From assembly GCF_016808095.1 (NCBI RefSeq), contig NC_068972.1, positions 22,994,289 through 23,058,288 on the forward strand: a DNA stretch of 64,000 bases, in the 5' to 3' direction. The notes under the pieces were generated by a model, which was not told the DNA's origin, did not search any database, and was given only the letters and a program-made list of their open reading frames with translations. The DNA comes from Vigna angularis. Its lineage: Eukaryota; Streptophyta; Magnoliopsida; Fabales; Fabaceae. The position numbers and the translations under genes were made by a program. Of the stretch, positions 55,190 through 64,000 are shown one piece after another; position 1 is the first letter of the stretch, and each line of letters begins with the position of its first letter.

Positions 55190-55435
55190 TTAACACAAAT
55201 CAATTCAATTTTGCCATATCATAATTCTTTAATTTAAATAAAAACTCCACCCAATCAAACCATGCACATCAGCATAAACACGTCAGCTCCTTTTAACGCC
55301 GTTTGTGACAATTAAACGGACAGGGCAAAATTGGCTCAATTTTACAAATATTTGGACCCAATTGAGACCGTTTCAAATACGAGGACCCACTTGAGATTTC
55401 TCAACAAACTTGAGCACCATCCGAGGGTTTAAACC
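55190..55435. repeat. Mutator-type terminal repeat (right end)
   Basis: Read from the other strand it starts GGTTTAAACCCTCGGATGGT and continues with CTCAAGTGGGTCCTCG, a phrase structure like that of the Mutator ends at 49375/50625 (GGTTTAATAC..., then TTGGTCCC). ACACGTCAGCTCCTTTTAACG near 55280 also corresponds to the CTGACGTCGTTAAAAAC part of those ends. I find no matching left end within the window. Confidence 0.55.
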
Positions 55436-55539
55436 TAAAAACTATTAAAATTATTAACGTAAATAAAAATTACATATAAAATTTTTTAAATACAATTATT
55501 AATTAAACAAATATAAGGACTAAATAGATGTGTTTATGT

Positions 55540-57823
55540 TGTAACACCCCCCAAAATGGTATTTTAAGAAGTGATGGTAATCTAAAAATAGTCAGACTCG
55601 ATTATTTTAATATTAAACGATTTTCTTATAAATAGTTTTGTTATAAACGAGTTTCATTATTTTAAAACGTACCATCTCTCCAAAAACCACTTTTCTAGAG
55701 TGATCTACATTCTCTCTAAGAGTTCTAACTCTTGAGTCATCTCTTTGACGATCAAGAGGTACCTGATCGGCCACGACAACGATGTCTACAAATCTAATCG
55801 ATCAGTTTCTTCAATAGAACAAGTAAGTTTTGACTCCCTTTTTCCCCTTCCGTTTCCAAATCTATTTTAGAGGAAGTTAATATGGTTGCATGTGAAATCA
55901 TGCATCTCCTATACGTTCTTGATTCATCTAGAGTTCTAAGAGCTCTATCCGTTTCAATTTGGTGTTTCGTAGGTTTGTCTAGGTATTTCCTTGCGGTCCA
56001 AGTAATCGGTGAAGCGTTTTTAGAGTTTGGCAGATTCTTTGAGAGGTAAGGGAAGCCAGACTTTGTTTTAGTTGTGTTTGTAGTGTAAATTTAGTAATTA
56101 TATAAATTTTAGACGTTTTAGTAAAAATTGGTGTGTTGGATAAATTTGACGTATGTAAATTGGTCTTTTTAATGATATGGTGTTATTGTAATTGATGTGA
56201 TACTATGTTTGCTACTGTATACTGTTATAATTATGTGTTTGGAGGTTGTATTGTGGTTTAAATGGTGATCTTAAAGTGGTTGGAGTAATGGAGAGTGAAT
56301 TACTTGAGTTTTAAGCTTAAAAGAGGGGTTTTGGTGAATGAAATTGAGAAATTGGTATTGGAGTGAGATGGGAACTGGTCTAGAACTGTTTTGTGGTTAA
56401 TTAGGACTTGTTAGAAGAGTTAGATGATTGAAAATTGATATGGAGTAAAGATTATGGGTTATAGTTGAAGTTTGGAAGTGTTTTGAAGGAAAAAGAAGGT
56501 CTTAAGTAGTGAAATTTGGAGAGAGGGATGGTAAAATGGTTTGAGGCATTTGAGGTCTGTTATGAGATGTTTTATGACTTGTTTAAGCATTGAAATGGAG
56601 GAAATCTGGTGTAAGAGTGTTTGGTGGTTGATAGGTAGAGTTTAGTTTGATTTAGAACTAGTTTTTGGGGGTTTCGACTAGTGCAAATTTGAATTATGGG
56701 TTCTGTGCTTAAATGGTCTTTTTAGAGAGTGTTAGTATGTCATTTGGGACTAGTTAGAGCCCCTAAGTTACTTGAAATTGTGCCAATAATGGTAGAATTC
56801 AATTTGGGTCCCTAAGTTGAGTTTTTAAGAGCTTTTGGGTGAGATGTTGAGTTCCTTTTTTAGATTTAGGTTAGAAGTGTTTAGACAAACTTGGTTACGT
56901 ATAATTAGGTATATAACACAATCTATGAGTGTTAGAAGTTGGGAAAAATAGTTGGAATTGGCAAACTTGGTGTTGGTCGCGCGATTCTACAGATTTTTGG
57001 TGTTGCAGATTATGCAGATTCGCTGAGCGATGGATTCGCTCAGTGAATGGTTGTAGAGGTAGGTCCCCTGTCTGAGGACTTTCGCTCAGTGAAAGGGTGC
57101 GCTGAGCGAGTGGTTGGGTCTGGGAATACTGTCAATTTTATTCGGATAGCGAACAGACTTGGTGCGTTGAGCGAAAATATCATATTTTTAACTAAGATTT
57201 TATACGTTTTCTTAAAGTGAGTACAGTGTATGTGAATGTTTGAATGATTGGTTTCTACTACTTGTTATGAGGTATGAATTGAATAGTAATATGAATTGAA
57301 ATACATAATGTTTGATTCTTGAAGTTATGTATGTATTGAAAGTATGGTTGATGGACCTAATTTCATTATCCTCACGGAGAGGTTACATGGTGGTGCCCAG
57401 TGTTGTGATTTAAAGTGAAAGTATGTGGTTTCAAAGTAAGCTCCAAAGTGAATGCTCTTGGTGAGGTTCAAGTATTTTAGATTGAATGCAGGAGCCCAGT
57501 CTTGGGGGTTATCCTGAAACTCCAATGGTCTTTCATTCTCACACAGAGAGGATTGATCCATGTCGTGAGAAGTAGTAGGAGGTCTTAGTCTTGGAGGCTT
57601 CTAGTATGCTCCAAGGCCCAGAATAGACTAACCTCGTGAGTGTGGTAGGGTGAAACCGATTGGCAATGGCTTTGCAAAGCAGTAGAAGTCACCACGAGTG
57701 CACAACCCGCCATAGCTCGACAATCATCCTAAGTCCGGAAAGTCTATTCATAATAGGTGTCTTGCATAAAGTGTTTGATGACTGTCTAGTGATATGTTGG
57801 TTGTATGTAACATGTTTTAAATG

Positions 57824-57874
<51 letters not shown>

Positions 57875-58146
57875 TTCCTCAATTGTAAACTAGCTTACTC
57901 TTGCTTTTTTGTTGCTTGTCTTTGTATGTTGTTACTCTTTTGCGATGATCACCTAATGGTGTGAGCTTAAGGATTCACCTTTTCAGTTGTTCTAGCTTGA
58001 GGTGAGGGAGTAGCATATGAGTTGTTAGAAAGATCTACAGAAGTAGATCTCTTCTTTAAAGGAGGTTTCTTTTATCTAGTCATTATTTTAGCATCTATGT
58101 AACGTTTCATTTTGGTAGTTTTATACTATTAAAATGGGATGTTACA
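55540..58146 (+). repeat. LTR1 of the LARD-type element (2607 bp)
   Basis: It starts TGTAACACCCCCC and ends GGGATGTTACA, four bases before the primer site. It shares its start and end segments with the solo LTR at 33118-39429. CGCTGAGCGA / TCGCTCAGTG motifs cluster at about 57018-57170. A (TA)n run lies at 57829-57872. A TCTCTAAG...CTTTGACGATCAAGAGG region near 55715-55760 looks like transcribed leader. Confidence 0.92.
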
Positions 58147-58150
58147 TTAA

Positions 58151-58162
58151 TGGTATCAGAGC
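58151..58162 (+). other. Primer-binding site of the LARD-type element
   Basis: TGGTATCAGAGC, four bases after the LTR1 end, as in the element at 1967. Confidence 0.93.
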
Positions 58163-61100
58163 AGTTCATCCTTAGGAGGACCTGCGGATTGTGGGTTTGT
58201 CGTGTCTTCACTGTAAAGAATTGAATCTAAATGGTATGATTTACCATTTCCTCCAAGTGTAGATAGTAGATTTATGTATCTAACTAGAAGTTTTGAGAAC
58301 AGAAAACGTATTTATAAGAGTAATAAGGGTGCACACTCATGAATTTTACCAGAGATGATCTTCCTTTCTTAATTCTGAATGTTTGGAGAAAGAAAGAGTT
58401 GGGGGTTCCAATGTTGTTGCCTTTAGTAATTTTTGTCTCGTTCTTGCCTTTGTGGTCGTGTATTATGCTCTATAGTGGTAGAGGAATGCAGATTCAAGGA
58501 CAACTTGACATGTATACCTTCATTAGAATTGGTTTAAGCCTTTGAGACAAATTCTTGCCTCGAAGATAAGGAGTTAGAAGACCAAAACTTAGGTTTCAAA
58601 GGACGAGTGAAGATATTGGAGTTTAGAAGTAATGTTTTTGGGTGAAGAAGTTTTCAAGAACAGAGTCAGAAGATCAGTTATCGTAAAATTCACAAGAAGA
58701 GTTGAGTTCAAACGCTAGAATAAGATGAGCTTTGGGTAAGCATGGGTGTAGCAAGGTTTGAGAAATTAGTTTGGTTTAGTATATCAGTAACGTCAGAGGT
58801 CAGAAGAAAGGAAAGTGTTGGTGAGCAACAGAGTAGCATTGGGTGAGATTGGTAACATGGGTCAGTGTATCATTGATGGTTGAGATCTGAATAAGAAAAG
58901 TGGTGGATGGTTTGAAGCTTAAGTTAAGAAAGGATAAGGAATTCTAAAGTAGACCAAGGGGAATCAGTATCTAAAAAGGAAGTAGAAGAAGAAGAGTTTG
59001 AGAAGCAGTTGTGTAAAACATAGAGCATATTTATGGAGAAATTAGTAGGAGGCAGAATTTCCAAGTTGAGAGAACATGAGGTCTTTGAAGAAGAGTGAAG
59101 TATTGTTAGGATCTTAAGTTAAGTGAATAATTGGAAGGAAATAGTCAAGTTTTCTCAACAAGTGGATGATTCAAAGTCAAGTTTAGAATGATGTTTCAAG
59201 ATTAGTAATTCCCATAGAAGAAAGGTTTGACCATGGGCCGAGATGAAGGGTTTCAAGTCTTGAAGGAAGAAGTACATTAGAATGTTAGTTTGGTAGGACA
59301 AGGTAAGGTTAGGGAATTAAGAGCGCGATGATTAAGGAAATGGGAAGAAAGGTCTCAAAACAGATAAAAATTTGGTATTTATAATACAAGTTGTTGAAGT
59401 GATTTTCAAGATGATCAAAGAGTTGAGTTGATTGAGAAGTTCAAGGATATGAAGCTGCAGATTAAGTTGAAGTCAGTTTTCATCAGGTATGGTTTGTGGT
59501 GAGCTGAGTTTGATCAAGAAAGAAGCATTTGTTAGATGTTGGGTTATAGAAGACAGTGAGACTGTGAGATTCAGGCGGGTCAGAAAGTTTGCTTGAGGGG
59601 TAATGGTACTCTATGGTTCAGAGGTTCAGAGGCAAGCTTTGTGTTTCTAAGGTTCCGAGTTGAAGAGGTAATTCTTGAAGAAAGTTTGAAGGTATGTTGA
59701 CAATGTTCATTATGGTAGGGGTTCCATGAAGATTTCTATTATTATATGGCGTTTGACGAGGTTATCAAAGGGCTTAGGTTGAAGGTTTGTGAAGTAATTT
59801 CTTTGTAGGTTTGAAGCTTGACCTTATGAGAGAATGGGTTGTTTATAACCCTTGTTCTAAGGGAGTTTTAGTTTTCCAAAGATGTTCCTTGTTTAACAGT
59901 GGTAACGCATTAAGGGTGGATTAAGATATAGTGGAGAATCAATATTATGTGAATCAGGAAAGTTTGGCAAACGCAAGTGAAGGAAATATGAAGTTGTTTC
60001 TTTATTTTAAGATAGGAGTGTGATCACAAGGATGATTTGGTTGTGCTCCAATCTCTTTTCTGGTGGTTTTTTATCTTCAAGAAAAGTGTAGTGTTTCAAG
60101 AATAATAATCAGTGGTTATACATCAAGCATGGATCAAGTCAGAAAATGAGGACAAGTTGGAAGTGAAGAGTAGTCTTTTGATGTAAGAGTTTTTCGTTGG
60201 TGTTCTGAAGCAGGTACTAGAATTTCCACATTAGAGTGGTGGGGTTCACTATTACATTGGTGACTAAAGTAGAACCAATGTTAATAGTTCATAATGGGAT
60301 AATTCATGTTAAGTGTAAGGTGTGCAAGAGATAAGTGGTGGATTGGTTAAAACAGCGATAATTTGGACTCAGTTCAATCATTGGGAGAACTACAAGGTTA
60401 TGGTGGAAGTGAAGAATTATAAGAGTTTTTGCAAGATGATAACAATTTTAAAGAAGGTTCTTCTAGGGTGAATCTTTACAAGTTACATTTGGCATGAAAA
60501 GAGCATCATTTAAGTAAATTGGTGAGCAAGGAAGTATGCGGATCAGATTAGCACAACGGATGTTAGTGGGCTTGTTCTTATCAGTACAAAGTTTGCGTGA
60601 AGCGTTTTCAAGATCAGGTGTTCGTGGTTTATGAGTGATGGGCTTCTTTAAAACAGTAGTGATGTCGTTATCTAGGAATCAATTGGGAATGTTCAGTAAA
60701 TTTTAAAAGCTAGAAATGGGATTATGCATGGGATAATAGATTTGAAAGAGAAAGAATGAAGTGAGTCTACAGTTTCAAGTGGCAGTGTTAATTTTGAGGT
60801 GATAAAGTGATATAGGACGTTGAGCAGAGAAAGTGGGTCCATTGATGAAAGAGCGAATTGAGCTATGGTTTAAAGTGGTAATGTTGATTTTGAGGTGACG
60901 AAGGGTTAACAGATGGTTTGAACAAAGAGGAGATTCAAGTTCTTGGTTTGATAAGGATTGAGTAAAGAGTTCGTTGAAGACTATGAGACTGGGGTCTGAA
61001 GGGAAGTAGTAAAGAGATTTCATTAGTATAGTTGAAATACTATAACTAGTGGGTTTCTCAAAATGGTTGAGAAAGCGTAGTGTGGACAGCCCTAGTTTGA

Positions 61101-61800
61101 GATGTATCATAAGTTGGCTTGGTACTAATCAAGCTAGTGATCTCAAGTCAAGGAGGATACAAATCTAAGTATGATTACAGGCTAGTGGGTCAAGAAATGC
61201 ATATGGTTCAGGTTGACAAGTTGAAGGAGTGAAGGTGAAGTGTTCACTTTGTTTTGTCGTTGCAACGGAGAAGAATTTTACTTTGTTAATGAGATAGTAT
61301 AGTTGGAAACTATGCTACTCAAGAGTGGAGATCAGTAAAGCAATGTGAAGCTCTCAAAATGGATGTGGTTAAAGGTGATCAAGAGCATAAAAAATGGTAG
61401 TCAAATAAGAAGTTGTAGTGATCAAGTTAGTGGTATGGTGGTTCTTAGAAGAAACAAGAGGAGGTAAAAGAGCATCAGTCAAGAGTTGGTTTGAAGTTAA
61501 GACTAGCGGACGTTTTAGAAGAGAATTACAAGAAGTAACGGGGGATAGGTGAGGACTGGCAGTGTGGCAGACACAATACGGTGGTTATGTGAAGGATAGG
61601 TTCTTAAAAGCTGAGGTGTTGAGGTTCAGATTTGTTTTGAGAATAATGGTTAAAACAATCTACATTATTGAACACTAGAGCATTTAGCACAGAGGCAAGG
61701 TTTTTCTTATTAGTGAGGTTGTTGGGGAGTAGTATATTTGCCAAATAGGAGGTTGTATTAGAGAATGTGATGATAGTAGGTTGTTCCTTCTATCTAATAA
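58163..61800 (+). other. Non-coding internal region of the LARD-type element
   Basis: About 3.6 kb in which all frames are closed by frequent stops. The plus strand is strikingly rich in A and G (GAAG, AAGTT, GGTTTGA, AGAAG) with little C, over the whole length. No domain, tandem repeat or captured gene is recognised. The strand bias suggests a decayed or replaced internal region maintained as non-coding RNA template. Confidence 0.7.
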
Positions 61801-61805
61801 GTGAA

Positions 61806-61840
61806 TTTTCGAGGACAAAATTTTTTCTTGTTGGTGAGAA
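61806..61840 (+). other. Pre-LTR motif and polypurine tract
   Basis: TTTTCGAGGACAAAATTTTTTC is followed by GGTGAGAA directly before the LTR2 start. The layout equals that at 6661-6695. Confidence 0.75.
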
Positions 61841-64000
61841 TGTAAAACCCCAGAAAATGGTATTTTTAAAATGATGGTAGTCTAAAAATAGTAAGACTCG
61901 ATTGTTTTAATATTAAACGATTTTCTTATAAATAATTTTGTTATAAACGAGTTTCATTATTTTAAAACGTACAATCTCTCTAAAAACCACTTTTCTAGAG
62001 TTCTCTACATTCTCTCTAAGAGTTCCAACTCCTGAGTCATCTCTTTGACGATCACGAGGTACCTAATCGACCACGGCAACGAGGTCTACAAATCTAACCG
62101 ATCAATTTCTTCAATAGAACAAGTAAGTTTCGACTCTCTTTTTCCCCTTCTATTTCCAAATCTGTTTTAGAGGAAGTTAATATCGTTGCACGTGAAATCA
62201 TGCATCTCCTATACGTTCTTGATTCATCTAGAGTTCTAAGAACTCTATCCGTTTTGAATTTGGTGTTTCATAGGTTCGTCAAGGTATTTCCTTGTGGTTC
62301 AAGTAATCGACGGAGCGTTTTTAGAGTTTGGCAGATTCTTTGAGAGGTAAGGGAAGCTAGACTTTGTTTTAGTTGTTTGTAGTGTAAATTTAGTAATTAT
62401 ATAAATTTTAGACGTTTTAGTAAAAATTGGTGTGTTGGATAAATTTGACATATGTAAATTGGTGTTTTTTAATGATATGGTGTTATTGTAATTGATGTGA
62501 TAATATGTTTGATGTTGTATACTATTATAATTATGTGTTTGGAGGTTGTATTGTGGTTTAAATGGTGATCTCAAAGTGGTTGGAGTAATGGAGAGTGAAT
62601 TACTTGAGTTTTAAGCTTAAAAGAGGGGTTTTGGTGAATGAAATTGAGAATTTGGTATTATAGTGAGATGGGAACTGGTCTAGCACTGTTTTTTGGTTAA
62701 TTAGGACTTGTTAGAAGAGTTAGATGATTGAAAATTGATATGGAGTAAAGATTATGGGTTATAGTTGAAGTTTGGAAGTGTTTTGAAGGAAAAAGAAGGT
62801 CTTAAGTAGTGAAATTGGGAGGGATGGTAAACTGGTTTGAGGCATTTGAGGTCTGTTATGAGATGTTTTATGACTTGTTTAAGCATTAAAATGGAGGAAA
62901 TCTAGTGTAAGAGTGTTTGGTGGTTGATAGGTAGAGTTTAGTTTGATTTAGAACTTGTTTTTGGGGGTTTCAACTAGTGAAAATTTGAATTATGGGTTCT
63001 GTGCTTAAATGGTCTTTTTAGAGAGTGTTAATAAGTCATTTGGGACTTGTTAGAGCCCCTAAGTTACTTGAAATTGTGTCATAGATGGTAGAATTCAATT
63101 TGGGTCCCTAAGTTGAGTTTTTGAGAGTTTTTGGGTGAGATTTTGAGTTCCCTTGTTTTGATTTAGGTTAGAAGTGTTGAGACCAACTTGGTTAATTATA
63201 ATTAGGTATATAACACAATCTATGAGTGTTAGAAGTTGGGAAAAATAGTTGGAATTGGTAAACTTGGTGTTGGTCGCGTAATTCTGCAGATTTTTGGTGC
63301 TACAGATTATGCAAATTCACTAAGCGAATGGATTCGCTCAGCGGATGGTTGTAGAGGTAGGTCCCCTGTCTGAGGACTTTCGCTCAGCGAGAGGGTGCGC
63401 TGAGCGAGTGGTTGGGTCTGGGAACACTGTCAATTTTATTCGTATAGCGAACAGACTTGGTGCGCTGAGCGAAAATATCGAATTTTTAAGTAAGATTTTA
63501 TGTTTTCCTAAAGTGTGTACAATGTATGTGAATGTTTGAATTATTGGTTTCTACTACTTGTTGTGGAGTATTAATTAAATAGTAATATGAATATAAATAC
63601 ATAATGTTTGATTCTTGAGGTTATATATGTATGGAAAGTATGGTTGATGGACATAATTCCATGATCCTCACGAGAGGTTACCTAGTAGTGCCCAGTGTTG
63701 TGATTTAAAGTGAAAGTATGTGGTTTCAAAGTAAGTTCCAAAGTGAATGCTCTTGGTGAGGTTCAAGTATTTTAGAATGAATGTAGGAGCTCAGTCTTGG
63801 GGGTTATCTTGAAACTCCAATGGTCTTTCATTCTCACATAGAGAAGATTGATCCATGTCATGAAGAGTAGCAAGAGGTCTTAGTCTTGGAGGCTTCCAGT
63901 ATGCTCCAAGGGCTAGAAGAAACTAACCTCGTGAGTGTGGAAGGGTGAAACCCATTGACAATGGTTTTGCAAAGCAGTAGAAGCCACCACGAGTGCACAA
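61841..64000 (+). repeat. LTR2 of the LARD-type element (truncated by window)
   Basis: It starts TGTAAAACCCCAG and follows LTR1 base by base to the window edge, with single-base changes and small indels. The CGCTCAGCGA motif cluster at 63310-63475 corresponds to that at 57018-57170, with several motif bases changed. Confidence 0.92.

Larger units (their letters stand above)
55540..64000 (+). mobile_element. LARD-type non-coding Ty3 retrotransposon (runs off window)
   Basis: The element has LTR1 55540-58146, a primer site at 58151-58162, an internal region of 3.7 kb, a purine-rich tract and LTR2 from 61841 to beyond the window. The LTRs align throughout but with many substitutions, so it is older than the other full elements. 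The internal region has no open frame above 70 codons and no recognisable gag or pol, so it could move only with proteins from a helper. Its pre-LTR motif (TTCGAGGACAAAATTTTTTC) matches Tekay-type elements, which suggests it is a deletion/replacement derivative of that lineage. Confidence 0.87.

Noticed and set aside
63345..63539. 64-codon frame in LTR2 of the LARD-type element
   Set aside because: It is closed in the matching part of LTR1 by sequence changes and has no motif.
1..64000. tRNA, rRNA or microRNA genes
   Set aside because: I looked for tRNA T-arm patterns (GGTTCRANNCC) and rRNA-like blocks and found none; hairpins seen are transposon-derived.

Overview
This window looks like AT-rich, repeat-packed plant nuclear DNA. 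The organism is a dicot and probably a legume; I infer this from the general style of the LTR families, not from a search. Evidence for a plant is a four-exon ROP-GTPase-activating protein gene with CRIB plus RhoGAP layout, a plant vacuolar amino-acid transporter fragment, and many plant transposon families nested in one another. I recognise only two host genes that look intact: the RopGAP gene (17031-19715, +) and a single-exon gene for a small, very acidic protein (26938-27345, -). Two further host-derived pieces are broken: an HROB-like OB-fold protein fragment (21160-21628) and the C-terminal half of an AVT-type amino-acid transporter (54418-54960).

Layout. 1-9211 is a nearly complete Ty3/gypsy chromovirus (Tekay/Del-like) with an open 1538-codon gag-pol frame between ~2.5 kb LTRs; the left LTR starts outside the window. 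9318-13014 is a decayed Ty1/copia pol split by a 2.4 kb gag-only copia element (9781-12187). 13233-13897 is a hAT-like non-autonomous element. 14-17 kb is AT-rich intergenic DNA. The RopGAP gene follows, then the HROB-like relic and a minus-strand Ty3 remnant (gag fragment, primer-binding site, long LTR; 22.3-25.4 kb). The acidic-protein gene sits at 27 kb. 29.1-39.4 kb holds two minus-strand LTR copies of one Ty3 family. The second is a solo LTR with a TTATA target duplication, and a very young gag-only copia element (33604-37443, GAGTC duplication, almost identical LTRs) is inserted in it.

40.5-48.8 kb is a mosaic: a Harbinger-type foldback MITE, a Ty3 gag fragment, and a minus-strand copia relic split by a CACTA-type element that carries a tandem repeat array. 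49375-50625 is a Mutator-like element with a perfect 9-bp duplication. 52.8-54.35 kb contains two clusters of GACGTC palindromes (probable CACTA subterminal repeats). The transporter fragment and a Mutator-type terminal repeat follow. 55540 to the window end is a non-coding LARD-type Ty3 derivative (LTR, PBS, 3.7 kb without ORFs, PPT, partial second LTR) of the same LTR family as the 29-39 kb copies.

The most unusual signals cut across these elements. The palindrome TAATCGATTA occurs about 21 times, mostly as closely spaced pairs, in a copia LTR, a copia internal region, a Ty3 LTR and non-LTR repeats. Related Ty3 LTRs carry different short GC-rich motif clusters at about the same internal position. 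Two independent gag-only copia elements, one apparently recent, suggest that a gag-without-pol design is a working parasitic strategy here. All coordinates and comparisons were read by eye; no alignment or database search was run.
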